Assembly (NCBI RefSeq): GCF_016135805.1
Contig: NZ_JADWOX010000003.1
Location: 248,001 to 312,000, forward strand
Direction: 5' to 3'
DNA length: 64,000 nucleotides
Source: Caulobacter hibisci
GTDB lineage: Bacteria; Pseudomonadota; Alphaproteobacteria; Caulobacterales; Caulobacteraceae
How positions within the stretch are numbered: the stretch's first letter is position 1; every line of letters starts with the position of its first letter. Under the pieces are notes generated by a model, which was not told the DNA's origin, made no database searches, and saw nothing but the letters and a program-made list of their open reading frames with translations. A program made the translations under genes and the position numbers. This document shows positions 27,637-35,446 of this stretch, in pieces.

Positions 27637-27767
27637 CGTCATTCCCGCCCTTGTGGCGGGAACCTCTCTATCAGCCGCAAGGGCGGATGGGGCGGACCGC
27701 CAGCGGTCCGCTTGAGCTTCACTTGCGAGCGGAACTAGGGGTTCCCGCCACAAGGGCGGGAATGACG
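27637..27767. repeat. intergenic inverted-repeat element, family D copy 1
   Basis: Perfect 28-base arms (27637-27664 and 27740-27767) surround a core with the inner hairpin GCGGACCGC / GCGGTCCGC. About 95 bases (CAGCCGCAAGGGCGG to the right end) match the element at 38691-38820 with scattered differences, so these are two copies of one element. Confidence 0.9.
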
Positions 27768-27793
27768 TGAGAATGAGGATAAGGTAGCGGCCC

Positions 27794-28327
27794 CTACCCC
27801 GCCTTGCCGGTCTCCACATAAGCCTTCAGCCGATCCTGCTGCTCGGCCAGCACCTGGTCGACGGCCGGGGCGATCTTGTCGAGCCCGCCCTTGCGGTAGC
27901 CGCCGACGTCGTAGGTCCAGGTCAGGGTGGTCCTGCCGTCGGCTTCGGCCAGGGCCCAGACCAGGTGGCCGCTGGCGCCGGACATCTGCAGCGGACCCAG
28001 GCCCCCGAACAGCGTCAGCTGCTTGCCGGGCTGGGCGTTGACCGTGGTCATGTGCAGCACCGAGCCGCCATTGGGCATCTTCTCGCAGAAACACGCCCCC
28101 GAGGCCGCGCCCAGCGACAGGTTCGCCGCCGAGCCCGACCAGGTGTGGGACGAATTCCACCACTTCGAAGGCTGCACCAGCGCCGCCCAGACCTCGGCGG
28201 CCGGCTTGGCGATGACCACGGCGCGCCGGGTCTCGAACCCGTTCGGCTGGGCGTCGACCACCTCGGCCCGCGCGCCGCCGGCGGCCAGCAGTGTCAGGAC
28301 GGCGAAAACGGGGGCGGCGAGCTTCAT
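27794..28327 (-). CDS. SRPBCC (START/AHSA1-like) family exported protein
   Basis: 177 residues from the ATG at 28327 (MKLAAPVFAVLTLLAAGGARAEV signal peptide). The mature part shows the helix-grip pattern: AVVIAKPAAEVWAALVQPSKWWNSSHTWSG, then LHMTTVNAQPGKQLTLFGGLGPLQ and TTLTWTYDVGG, with a long C-terminal helix. Such domains bind lipids or other hydrophobic molecules. The function is not predictable. An intrinsic terminator lies 54 bases upstream of its start, so it must have its own promoter in the gap or depend on read-through of that terminator. Confidence 0.75.
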   Translation of the reverse strand: MKLAAPVFAVLTLLAAGGARAEVVDAQPNGFETRRAVVIAKPAAEVWAALVQPSKWWNSSHTWSGSAANLSLGAASGACFCEKMPNGGSVLHMTTVNAQPGKQLTLFGGLGPLQMSGASGHLVWALAEADGRTTLTWTYDVGGYRKGGLDKIAPAVDQVLAEQQDRLKAYVETGKAG

Positions 28328-28380
28328 GGCGCGTCTCCGGAAGGGGCGTTCCGGGATCAAGCGCCGCCACGAATTGGCGG

Positions 28381-28410
28381 GCAAGAAAAAACCCCGCACG
28401 GGCGGGGTTT
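28381..28410 (-). terminator. intrinsic terminator ending a short minus-strand RNA
   Basis: On the minus strand AAACCCCGC pairs with GCGGGGTTT (9 bp, CCGT loop) and continues into TTTCTTG. It is about 120 bases downstream of a near-consensus promoter and upstream of, not after, a protein gene. Confidence 0.85.
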
Positions 28411-28502
28411 GATCTACGCCGTGAAATGGCTTGGTGTCGCCACGCTCCACGACGGCCCCCGAAGGGGTCTTAGACGCGGATGGCCAAGCCAGAGCCGCTA
28501 AC
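28383..28502 (-). ncRNA. candidate structured small RNA (about 120 nt)
   Basis: Between a minus-strand promoter (28509-28537) and an intrinsic terminator (28381-28410) the transcript has no convincing reading frame but a consistent fold. GGCTTGG and CCAAGCC form a closing helix. Inside are ACCCC-TTCG-GGGGC (a UUCG-capped hairpin) and GTCG...CGAC. It could be a stand-alone regulatory RNA, or a leader with attenuation for the downstream SRPBCC gene. It does not resemble tRNA, 4.5S RNA or the tmRNA tag region that I know. The end points are inferred. Confidence 0.55.
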
Positions 28503-28508
28503 GAAACA

Positions 28509-28537
28509 TAAGTAGAATTTCAGAGGTGTTTTGTCAA
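28509..28537 (-). promoter_or_regulatory. near-consensus sigma-70 type promoter
   Basis: TTGACA (complement of 28532-28537), 17 bases, TACTTA (complement of 28509-28514). The -35 is perfect. It overlaps the last codons of the MazF-like gene and fires away from it into the structured RNA at 28383-28502. Confidence 0.65.
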
Positions 28538-28945
28538 GTGAGAGAGGCCGAGTCCCACCAGGACACGTCCTCGGATTTCAGACATGGTTTGTCTATCCAA
28601 CCGGTGAAAGTAGTATTTTCGACTTCCGTCTTCGCGTTTTCCGGTTCGGATGAAATCCAGTCGTTCCAAAGAGACGGTACAAATCATATCGCCCTTTACC
28701 CAAAGACCTGAACTCACAAAGCGTTCTGGCAAGGGCGGCTCGATTTCGATCTGGCAGTGATAGGCCATGCGAGGAGCAGGGGCCGTCGTGCTGAGCGGCA
28801 CAACCGTACAAAGACCCGGCCTGTTGCGGATCTTCGGGCTGATCACGACTACCGGCCGGCGCTTGACCATTTCCGGCACGCGAAAGCCGCCGCCGAAATC
28901 GCACATCAGCACTGTTCCGGTGTCCGGATGTTCCCTGAGGCCCAC
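28520..28945 (-). CDS. MazF/PemK-like endoribonuclease toxin, no antitoxin alongside
   Basis: 141 residues from a GTG. GTVLMCDFGGGFRVPEMVKRRPVVVIS is the PemK/MazF N-terminus (RRPVVVIS is diagnostic), and LCTVVPLSTTAP and GDMICTVSLERLD follow. The family cleaves single-stranded RNA. No MazE-like gene lies upstream: only 75 bases separate it from murI. The DNA here is visibly richer in A and T than the surroundings, which suggests recent transfer. It may be tamed by an unlinked antitoxin or have a housekeeping role. Confidence 0.78.
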   Translation of the reverse strand: MGLREHPDTGTVLMCDFGGGFRVPEMVKRRPVVVISPKIRNRPGLCTVVPLSTTAPAPRMAYHCQIEIEPPLPERFVSSGLWVKGDMICTVSLERLDFIRTGKREDGSRKYYFHRLDRQTMSEIRGRVLVGLGLSHLTKHL

Positions 28946-29020
28946 GACAACTCCCTAAGGTCGTTCCGTGGTCAGATTTGAAAGCAACCTCAGGGTGCGA
29001 GCAAGAGCGCCCGCTCCCGC

Positions 29021-29872
29021 CTACGCCTTCTCGAACACCAGCGGGCCGCCCCAAAAGCTCTGCACCAAGCCGTTCTGCGGGCCAGGATGACCCGTCGTCA
29101 GGAACACCCGGCCGCCGCCCGTGCCGGGGTCGTACTCGGGATGGCGTTCGAGGTAGCGCTCCAGGGAGTCCGCAGTGGACGCCGGCTGGTGGATCACCGG
29201 GGTGCCGGCCGGCAGGGCGGCGCGGAAGATGTCGGCGATGATCTCGTAGTGGGTGCAGCCCAGTACGGCACGGTCGGGATAGCGGCCGATGCGGGTCTTC
29301 AGCGCCTGGACATAGCCCTCGACGGCCTTGGCCAGGTCCACCACGCCGGCGTCGGCCTCGATCATCGGCACCAGGTCGGGACAGGGCTGGGAAAACACCG
29401 CCAGGTCCTGCTTGCGCTTGTCGATCTCGATCTCGTAGACGCGCGAATTGGTCGTGCCCTGGGTGGAAAACACCCCCAGCACGTCCAGCTGCTCGACCTT
29501 GTCGCCGCGGCGCTCGGCCTCGTGCTCCCAGGGCAGGCCGGTGGCAGCCTCGATGGTCGGCACGATGATGCCCAGGATATTGATCGGCCGGCCCAGCGAC
29601 TTGCGATAGCCCGGCAGCCAGGTCTGCTGCAGCCGGCGAAGGGCGATGGCGCTGGCGGTGTTGCAGGCCAGGACCACCAGGCTGGCGCCGGCCTCGAACA
29701 GGCGCTCGCAGCCGGCCCGCGTGAGATCGACGATCTCCTCGCCGGACTTGCCGCCATAGGGTGCGTTGGCCTGGTCGGCCAGATAGACGAAGTCCGCCTG
29801 CGGCAGACGCTGCACGAGGGCGCGGTGGACGCTGAGGCCGCCCACGCCGGAGTCGAATACGCCGATGGTCAT
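29021..29872 (-). CDS. murI: glutamate racemase
   Basis: 283 residues. Interconverts L- and D-glutamate for peptidoglycan. FDSGVGGLSVHRAL at residues 6-19 is the signature. The two catalytic cysteines are in VVLACNTASAIA (about residue 70) and VLGCTHYEII (about residue 205). A region rich in charged residues around PWEHEAERRGDKVEQLD is longer than in the shortest family members. It diverges from the M3 peptidase gene. Confidence 0.95.
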   Translation of the reverse strand: MTIGVFDSGVGGLSVHRALVQRLPQADFVYLADQANAPYGGKSGEEIVDLTRAGCERLFEAGASLVVLACNTASAIALRRLQQTWLPGYRKSLGRPINILGIIVPTIEAATGLPWEHEAERRGDKVEQLDVLGVFSTQGTTNSRVYEIEIDKRKQDLAVFSQPCPDLVPMIEADAGVVDLAKAVEGYVQALKTRIGRYPDRAVLGCTHYEIIADIFRAALPAGTPVIHQPASTADSLERYLERHPEYDPGTGGGRVFLTTGHPGPQNGLVQSFWGGPLVFEKA

Positions 29873-30018
29873 GGCCTGAGCATTAGCCGCGCCGGGGGCC
29901 TCCGTCCATGCGCTCGCGCGGCCGAAAAGACGTCGGCTTTGAAAAGGTTACGGTCCTGTCATGTGACGGGGGCACGGGCATGGCCTAGGGTCCGGCCACA
30001 CTCAACGGAGAGCCATCC

Positions 30019-32145
30019 GTGCAACGTCGCACCTTCCTGCTTTCGACCGCCGCGGCCGCCGCCGCGAGCGCCGCCGCGCCCGCCCTTTCCTTCGCCGCGG
30101 AGACCAATCCCTTGCTCGCTCCCTGGACCGGCCCGTACGGCGGCGTCCCTGCCTTCGACAAGATGAAGGTCTCCGACCTGACGGCCGCGGTCGACACCGC
30201 GATCGCCAGGAACCTGGCCGAGGTCGACGCCATCGCCGCCAACAAGGACAAGCCGACCTTCGCCAACACCATCGCGGCGTTGGAAGACACCGGCCGCACC
30301 CTGGCCGACGTCGGCTGCTACTACGGCATCTGGGGCTCGAACATGAGCTCGCCGGAGTACCAGGCCATCGAGCCGGCGATCGACGCCAAGTTCTCGGAGA
30401 TCGGCGACAAGATCACCCAGAACGCCGCGCTCTTCGCCCGCATCGAGGCGGTCTACAACAGCCCCGAGAAGGCCAAGCTGACGGCTGAGCAGCAGCGTCT
30501 GGTCTGGATCTACTATACCAACTTCGTGCGCTCGGGCGCCAAGCTGGCCCCCGCCGCCAAGGCCCGGGTCGCGGCCATCAACACCGAGCTGTCGGGCCTG
30601 TTCACCAAGTTCAGCCAGAACCTGCTGGCCGACGAAGAGACCTATATCGAGCTGACCGAAGCCGACCTGGCCGGCCTGCCCGACGCCATCAAGGGCGCGA
30701 CGGCCTCCAGCGCCGAGCAGCGCAAGCTTCCCGGCAAGAACATCATCGTCAACACGCGCTCCAGCGTGGACCCCTACCTGACCAACTCGCCGGTGCGCGC
30801 CACCCGCGAAAAGGTCTGGAAGGCCTTCGTCAACCGCGGCGACAACGGCGGCGCCACCGACAACAACGCCCTGATCGCCAAGATCCTCAAGCTGCGGGCC
30901 GAGCGCGCCAAGCTGCTGGGCTTTGCGACCCACGCCCACTGGCGCCTCGAGAACGCCATGGCCAAGACGCCCGACAAGGCCATGGCCCTGATGGAAGCCG
31001 TCTGGACCCCGGCCATCGCCCAGGTCGCCAAGGACGTCGCCGACATGCAGGCGATCGTCGACGCCGAAGGCGGCGGCTTCAAGATCGAGCCGTGGGACTA
31101 TCGCTACTACGCCGAGAAGGTCCGCAAGGCGAAGTACGACCTCGATATGAACGAGGTGAAGCCGTACATGCAGCTGGAGAAGCTGCGCGAGGGCATGTTC
31201 TGGGCCGCCGGCCAAGTCTACGGCTTCGAGTTCAAGAAGGTCGACGGCCTGCCCGTCTACCACCCGACCATGACCGTCTACGAGGTCGTCCGCGACGGCA
31301 AGCACGTGGGCCTGTGGTACTTCGACCCCTATGCCCGCCAGGGCAAGCGCTCGGGCGCCTGGATGAACGCCTACCGCAACCAGGAGCGCTTCAAGAAGCC
31401 GATCTCGACGATCGTCTCCAACAACTCCAACTTCATCGAGGGCAAGCCCGGCGAGCCGGTGCTGATCTCGTGGGACGACGCCAACACCCTGTTCCACGAG
31501 TTCGGCCACGCCATCCACGGCCTCAATAGCGACGTCACCTATCCGACCGTCTCGGGCACCAACGTCGCCCGCGACTATGTCGAGTTCCCCAGCCAGCTGA
31601 ACGAGCACTGGCTGTCGACGCCCGAGGTGCTCAACAAGTTCTGCGTCCACTACAAGACGGGCGAACCGATCCCGCAGGCCCTGGTCGACAAGATCAAGAA
31701 GGCCTCGACCTTCAACCAGGGCTTCGACACCACCGAGTACCTGGCCAGCGCCCTGATCGACATGAAGCTGCACCTCGCGGGCGGCGTCGACATCGATCCG
31801 GACAAGTTCGAGCGCGAAGAGCTGGCCAAGCTGAACATGCCCAAGGAGATCGTCATGCGGCACCGTACGCCGCAGTTCGGTCACGTGTTCTCGGGCGACG
31901 GCTATTCGGCCGGCTACTACAGCTATCTGTGGGCCGACACCCTGACCGCCGACGTCGCCGAGGCCTTCCAGGAGGCGCCGGGCGGCTTCTACGACAAGCC
32001 CACCGGCCAGCGCCTGATCAAGACGATCATGTCGAAGGGCAACTCGGTCGATCCGGCAGAGCAGTTCCGCGCCTTCCGCGGCCGCGACGTCAAGATCGGC
32101 GCCCTGATGCGCGATCGCGGCTTCCCGGTCCCGCCGGGCGCCTGA
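30019..32145 (+). CDS. M3 family oligopeptidase (dipeptidyl carboxypeptidase-like), exported
   Basis: 708 residues. A zinc metallopeptidase of the thimet/Dcp group that trims oligopeptides. [22 protein letters not shown] is a Tat-like signal. The zinc site HEFGHAIHG is near residue 493, with the downstream glutamate in the YVEFPSQLNEHW segment. The C-terminal RHRTPQFGHVFSGDGYSAGYYSY is the substrate-closing region. It starts at a GTG, the only start preceding the signal peptide. A terminator follows the stop. Confidence 0.93.
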   Translation: MQRRTFLLSTAAAAAASAAAPALSFAAETNPLLAPWTGPYGGVPAFDKMKVSDLTAAVDTAIARNLAEVDAIAANKDKPTFANTIAALEDTGRTLADVGCYYGIWGSNMSSPEYQAIEPAIDAKFSEIGDKITQNAALFARIEAVYNSPEKAKLTAEQQRLVWIYYTNFVRSGAKLAPAAKARVAAINTELSGLFTKFSQNLLADEETYIELTEADLAGLPDAIKGATASSAEQRKLPGKNIIVNTRSSVDPYLTNSPVRATREKVWKAFVNRGDNGGATDNNALIAKILKLRAERAKLLGFATHAHWRLENAMAKTPDKAMALMEAVWTPAIAQVAKDVADMQAIVDAEGGGFKIEPWDYRYYAEKVRKAKYDLDMNEVKPYMQLEKLREGMFWAAGQVYGFEFKKVDGLPVYHPTMTVYEVVRDGKHVGLWYFDPYARQGKRSGAWMNAYRNQERFKKPISTIVSNNSNFIEGKPGEPVLISWDDANTLFHEFGHAIHGLNSDVTYPTVSGTNVARDYVEFPSQLNEHWLSTPEVLNKFCVHYKTGEPIPQALVDKIKKASTFNQGFDTTEYLASALIDMKLHLAGGVDIDPDKFEREELAKLNMPKEIVMRHRTPQFGHVFSGDGYSAGYYSYLWADTLTADVAEAFQEAPGGFYDKPTGQRLIKTIMSKGNSVDPAEQFRAFRGRDVKIGALMRDRGFPVPPGA

Positions 32146-32169
32146 TCGCTCTCTTGAGCTGAACTGAAG

Positions 32170-32205
32170 ACGCCCCGTCCGGTGAAAGCCGGGCGGGGCG
32201 TTTTT
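32170..32205 (+). terminator. terminator of the M3 peptidase gene
   Basis: ACGCCCCG (32170-32177) pairs with CGGGGCGT (32194-32201), with an inner CCGG / CCGG pair, then TTTTTCG. It begins 25 bases after the stop. Confidence 0.88.
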
Positions 32206-32252
32206 CGTTCTGGGCTTTGGAGTGGAGGCAGAAGGTCACCCAAATCCGATCT

Positions 32253-32346
32253 TCCCCGCGAAGGCGGGGATCCAAGCTGATCTTCAGGGTGAGGCGCTGA
32301 TCGTGGATCATCCCCGACGCGGCTTGGATCCCCGCCTTCGCGGGGA
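32253..32346. repeat. intergenic inverted-repeat element, family B copy 2
   Basis: Perfect 25-base arms (32253-32277 and 32322-32346) around 44 bases. The arm core is the hairpin CCCCGCGAAGGCGGGG, as in the element at 24598-24697 with one base changed; the ends differ. Confidence 0.88.
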
Positions 32347-32388
32347 TGCACGGACCAAGTAGTCCAGACTGGAGAAGTATGACCCGCC

Positions 32389-32928
32389 TCAGCCTTGAAG
32401 CGGATACTCCCGCTCCAGCCGGTAGGCCGAGCCTTCCTTGGTCTGCCAGCTGGAATAGAGGCCGAACCGATCGACGCGGAACGGCGGCGAGTGCAGCAGG
32501 TTGTGGCGCTGGACCCAGGCGCCGACCTCGGGAACCGTGGCGCGCTTCAGATAGGCCAGGGTGACGTGCGGCAGGTAGCCCCGGGTCTCGGGCTTGAGGC
32601 CGACATGGCGGGCGGCGCTTTCATTGGCCTTCTGCAGGCGGCGCAGCAGCGGCTGGTCCTCGACCCCGGCCCAGACGGCGTGCATCTCGACGCCCTCGCC
32701 GAAATGGCCCGCGCCCTTCAGCTCCAGGTCGAAGGCCGGAGCCTCGATCTCCGAAAGCGCTTCGTCGAGGTCGGCCGCGTCGGTCTCCTGCACGTCGCCG
32801 ATGAAGCGCAGCGTGACGTGCAGGGCTTCCAGCGGCCGCCAGTGGGCGCCTTCTATGCCGGACTGGCGAGATTGCAGCGGGCCGCCGATTTCGGGCGGCA
32901 GGGCGATCGCGGTGAACAGGCGGATCAT
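32389..32928 (-). CDS. thpR: RNA 2',3'-cyclic phosphodiesterase (2'-5' RNA ligase family)
   Basis: 179 residues. Two HxT motifs, HVTLRF near residue 37 and HVTLAY near residue 121, form the 2H phosphoesterase site. MIRLFTAIALPPEI is the usual N-terminus and FRVDRFGLYSSW the C-terminal strand. It hydrolyses 2',3'-cyclic phosphates in RNA; the ligase activity is the older name. The coding frame ends 12 bases from the family B repeat region edge and is divergent from the MarR gene. Confidence 0.93.
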   Translation of the reverse strand: MIRLFTAIALPPEIGGPLQSRQSGIEGAHWRPLEALHVTLRFIGDVQETDAADLDEALSEIEAPAFDLELKGAGHFGEGVEMHAVWAGVEDQPLLRRLQKANESAARHVGLKPETRGYLPHVTLAYLKRATVPEVGAWVQRHNLLHSPPFRVDRFGLYSSWQTKEGSAYRLEREYPLQG

Positions 32929-33059
32929 GCCGCCAGCCTAGCCGACGAGGCGGCGAGACGTCCATGCAGGTCCGCGCGGACTTCCGCCGAGGAAGACAAA
33001 CCGATAAGGGCGATGACCACCCCGCTCGCGCCTCGAACGCTCTTCAACCAGGTTCGCCG

Positions 33060-33566
33060 ATGTCCGAAGATCCCGACTACAGCCGCGGTTTCGGCGGCGC
33101 CGCCCTGGCCGCGCGGCTGCGGCGGGCGTCCGAACGCCTCGACCGGGACGGCGCCCGGGTCTACGCCGCCCACGGCGTGCGCTTCGAGCAGCGCTGGTAC
33201 GGCGTGATGCGCCAGCTGGTCGAGCATGGCCGGCCAATGGCGGTGGGCGAGATCGCCGCCATCCTGCACATCACCCACGTCTCGGTCAGCGAGACCAGCC
33301 GGTCGATGGAAAAAGCCGGGATCGTCGCCTCGGTCGCCGCCGTCGAGGACGGCCGCCGGCGCCTGCTGGATCTGACCGACGAAGGCAGGACCCTGGCGGC
33401 GCGGCTGACACCGCTGTGGAACGCCTTCAACGGCGCCGCCCGCGAGCTCGACGCCGAAGCCGGGGAACTGACCCGCCTGCTCGACCGGCTGGACGACGCT
33501 CTGGACGAGCGCTCGATGTTCGATCGGATCATGGCCCGGACGGAGACCGACCAGGAACCCGATTGA
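33060..33566 (+). CDS. MarR family transcriptional regulator
   Basis: 168 residues from the ATG at 33060. The winged helix is RQLVEHGRPMAVGEIAAILHITHVSVSETSRSMEKAGIV with the wing VEDGRRRLLDLTDEGRTLA (about residues 57-120). The following helices dimerise. It ends only 49 bases before the M19-family gene, and a palindrome sits in that gap within a strong promoter, so that gene is the likely target. The longer upstream frame from 32964 lacks a good start. Confidence 0.85.
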   Translation: MSEDPDYSRGFGGAALAARLRRASERLDRDGARVYAAHGVRFEQRWYGVMRQLVEHGRPMAVGEIAAILHITHVSVSETSRSMEKAGIVASVAAVEDGRRRLLDLTDEGRTLAARLTPLWNAFNGAARELDAEAGELTRLLDRLDDALDERSMFDRIMARTETDQEPD

Positions 33567-33591
33567 CATATCCGTAGGCGCCTACATAGAT
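33563..33591 (+). promoter_or_regulatory. promoter with embedded palindromic operator, upstream of the M19-family gene
   Basis: TTGACA (33563-33568), 17 bases, ATAGAT (33586-33591). The spacer contains the perfect 12-base palindrome GTAGGCGCCTAC (33574-33585), which ends at the -10. A protein bound there would block RNA polymerase. The -35 begins inside the last codon or two of the MarR gene. The MarR next door is the obvious candidate repressor. Confidence 0.7.
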
Positions 33592-33615
33592 TCCGGCGAA
33601 CGGAGATCGTCGATT

Positions 33616-34716
33616 ATGACCCCCTCGCGCCGCGCCCTGCTGGGCGCCCTGCCCGTCCTGGCCTGCCTGCCCCGATCCGCCTTCGCGGCGCCCTCGGCGG
33701 CGGCTCTCTATCGTGACGCCGTCGTGATCAACGGCAACCTGATGCTGCCCATCGACGACGAGAAGCCGCTGGACAAGGAAACCCGCGACCTCATCCGGGC
33801 CTCGGGGCTGACGGCGGCCAAGATGACGATCGGTGGTTCGGGCGGCGAGACGCGGGCCGAGGTGGTCGAAAGCATCGCCGGCTTCGACAAGGCCGTCGCC
33901 CTCAATCCCGACCTCTACATGAAGATCACCGGCCCGGCCGACTTCGCCCGCGCCAAGGCCTCGGGCCGGCTGGGCGTGATCTATTCGTTCGAGGCGGCCG
34001 AGATGCTGGAGGGCGACCTGGCCGCCATCGACCAGTTCCGCGGCCTCGGCGTGCTGATCATGGGCCTCAGCTACAATCGCACCACGCCGTTCGCCTCGGG
34101 CACGATGTCGCCGCAGTCCATGGGCCTCACCGCCCTGGGCCGCCAAGCGGTCGAGCGGATGAACGCCAAAGGCGTGACCGTCGACGTCAGCCACAGCGAC
34201 GAGACATCGAGCCTCGCCGCCATCGAGGCCTCGACCAAGCCGGTGCTGATCACCCATGCCGGCAGCAGCGCCGTGCACGCCCACCCGCGCAACAAGTCCG
34301 ACACGCTGATGCGCGCCCTGGCCAAGCGGGGCGGGGTGATCGGGATATACGAGCTCAGCTACCTGACGACCGCGCCGGCCCAGCCTTCGCTGGAGGTCTA
34401 TCTGGCCCACCTGACCCACGCCCTGAAGGTCTGCGGCGAGGACCATGTCGGCATCGGCAGCGACGCCCTGCTGTGGCCCTTCGACACTTCGCCCGAAAGC
34501 CTGGCCGAGTGGAACAAGAGCCTGGAACAGCGCAAGGCCGCCGGCGTCGCCGCCCCGGGCGAAGGCCCGCCGCCGTTCGTCACCGAACTGAACCGGCCCG
34601 ATCGCTGCGCGGTCATCGCCGACGCGCTCTGCAAGAAGGGCTATTCCAGTCGGACGGTGGAGAAGGTGCTCGGCGGCAATTTCCGGCGGGTCTTCAACGA
34701 GACGTGGACCGCCTGA
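33616..34716 (+). CDS. M19 (renal dipeptidase) family protein with altered metal site
   Basis: 366 residues with a Tat-like signal peptide (PSRRALLGALPVLACLPRSAFAA). The renal-dipeptidase TIM barrel is recognisable in GVIYSFEAAEMLEGDL, VTVDVSHSDETS, LITHAGSSAVHAHPRN, GGVIGIY and HVGIGSDALLW. The usual first metal motif GHxD is missing: the strand reads VVINGNLMLP. The later GIGSDFDG also reads GIGSDALL. It may use a single metal, act on another substrate, or be a binding protein. Preceded by the promoter/operator described at 33563-33591. Confidence 0.82.
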   Translation: MTPSRRALLGALPVLACLPRSAFAAPSAAALYRDAVVINGNLMLPIDDEKPLDKETRDLIRASGLTAAKMTIGGSGGETRAEVVESIAGFDKAVALNPDLYMKITGPADFARAKASGRLGVIYSFEAAEMLEGDLAAIDQFRGLGVLIMGLSYNRTTPFASGTMSPQSMGLTALGRQAVERMNAKGVTVDVSHSDETSSLAAIEASTKPVLITHAGSSAVHAHPRNKSDTLMRALAKRGGVIGIYELSYLTTAPAQPSLEVYLAHLTHALKVCGEDHVGIGSDALLWPFDTSPESLAEWNKSLEQRKAAGVAAPGEGPPPFVTELNRPDRCAVIADALCKKGYSSRTVEKVLGGNFRRVFNETWTA

Positions 34717-34723
34717 GACGCGC

Positions 34724-35287
34724 CTAGTCCTCTTCGCCGAAGTCCTCTTCGGACGGCCCCTCGGGCTCGCCCACCAGGTTCGGCGGATCGGCCAGGACGA
34801 CGCGTTCGGCCAGCTTCACCTCGGGCGCGGCGGCGCGGGTGAAGGGCAGGTACCAGGTCTGTCCACCCAGGGGCGGGATGATCTCGAGCAGGTCGCCAGC
34901 CCCGAAATCCTGGACGCTCTTGATCTTGCCCAGGTCCTCGCCGGTGGCGATGTGGCGCACGGCCAGGCCGATCAGGTCGGTGAGGTAGAACTCGTCCTCG
35001 TCAGGCTCGGGCAGGGCCGAGCGCGGGACGAACAGCTTGAGGCCGCGCAGGGCGTCGGCGGCCTCCTTGGTGGTGATCTCCGCGCAGCGGCAGATCAGGC
35101 CGTCCTTGACCGGACGGGCGGAGGCGAGGCTCAGGGCGACCCCGCCGTCCTGGCGCAGGAGCCGCTTGAAGCCCTTCAGGGCCATCGGCTCTTCGGTATA
35201 GGTCGAGATCCGAACCTCGCCGCGCACGCCAAAGCCGCCGGCCACGCGGCCGACCAGGATCAACGGGTCATCGGGAGAGATGGGCAT
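34724..35287 (-). CDS. rimM: 16S rRNA processing protein RimM
   Basis: 187 residues. Binds S19 and helps mature the 30S head. ILVGRVAGGFGVRGEVRI at residues 9-26 is the N-terminal signature; YLTDLIGLAV and the PRC-barrel DLLEIIPPLGGQTWYLPF follow. The C-terminus ends in an acidic tail. The frame continues upstream through a repeat element, so the ATG at 35287 is chosen. It follows rpsP with a repeat element (35340-35423) between. The usual trmD-rplS do not follow; the next gene is convergent. Confidence 0.93.
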   Translation of the reverse strand: MPISPDDPLILVGRVAGGFGVRGEVRISTYTEEPMALKGFKRLLRQDGGVALSLASARPVKDGLICRCAEITTKEAADALRGLKLFVPRSALPEPDEDEFYLTDLIGLAVRHIATGEDLGKIKSVQDFGAGDLLEIIPPLGGQTWYLPFTRAAAPEVKLAERVVLADPPNLVGEPEGPSEEDFGEED

Positions 35288-35339
35288 CGACGGGAAACTT
35301 TCCGGACGAAGCCGGGAGGCGTTTGTAGAGAAGAGAAAC

Positions 35340-35423
35340 CCTCGTCCTTCGACAAGCTCAGGGTGAGGGTTTCTATAGTGACGCCGGCTATGGTCCTCAC
35401 CCTGAGCTTGTCGAAGGGCGAGG
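35340..35423. repeat. intergenic inverted-repeat element, family C copy 1
   Basis: 29-base arms (35340-35368 and 35395-35423) with one mismatch flank 26 bases. The arms contain TCGACAAGCTCAGGGTGAGG. The near-identical arms at 44388-44473 identify the family. Here it sits inside the rpsP-rimM operon, where it will form a hairpin in the mRNA. Confidence 0.92.
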
Positions 35424-35446
35424 ACCACGCAGAACGCCGGAAGGGA

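Noticed and set aside
28383..28502. tmRNA or tRNA at the structured minus-strand RNA
   Set aside because: No tag reading frame of the kind known in Caulobacter, no CCA-type acceptor pairing and no T-loop consensus.
28946..29020. MazE antitoxin upstream of the MazF-like gene
   Set aside because: Only 75 bases, no frame with a DNA-binding pattern on either strand.
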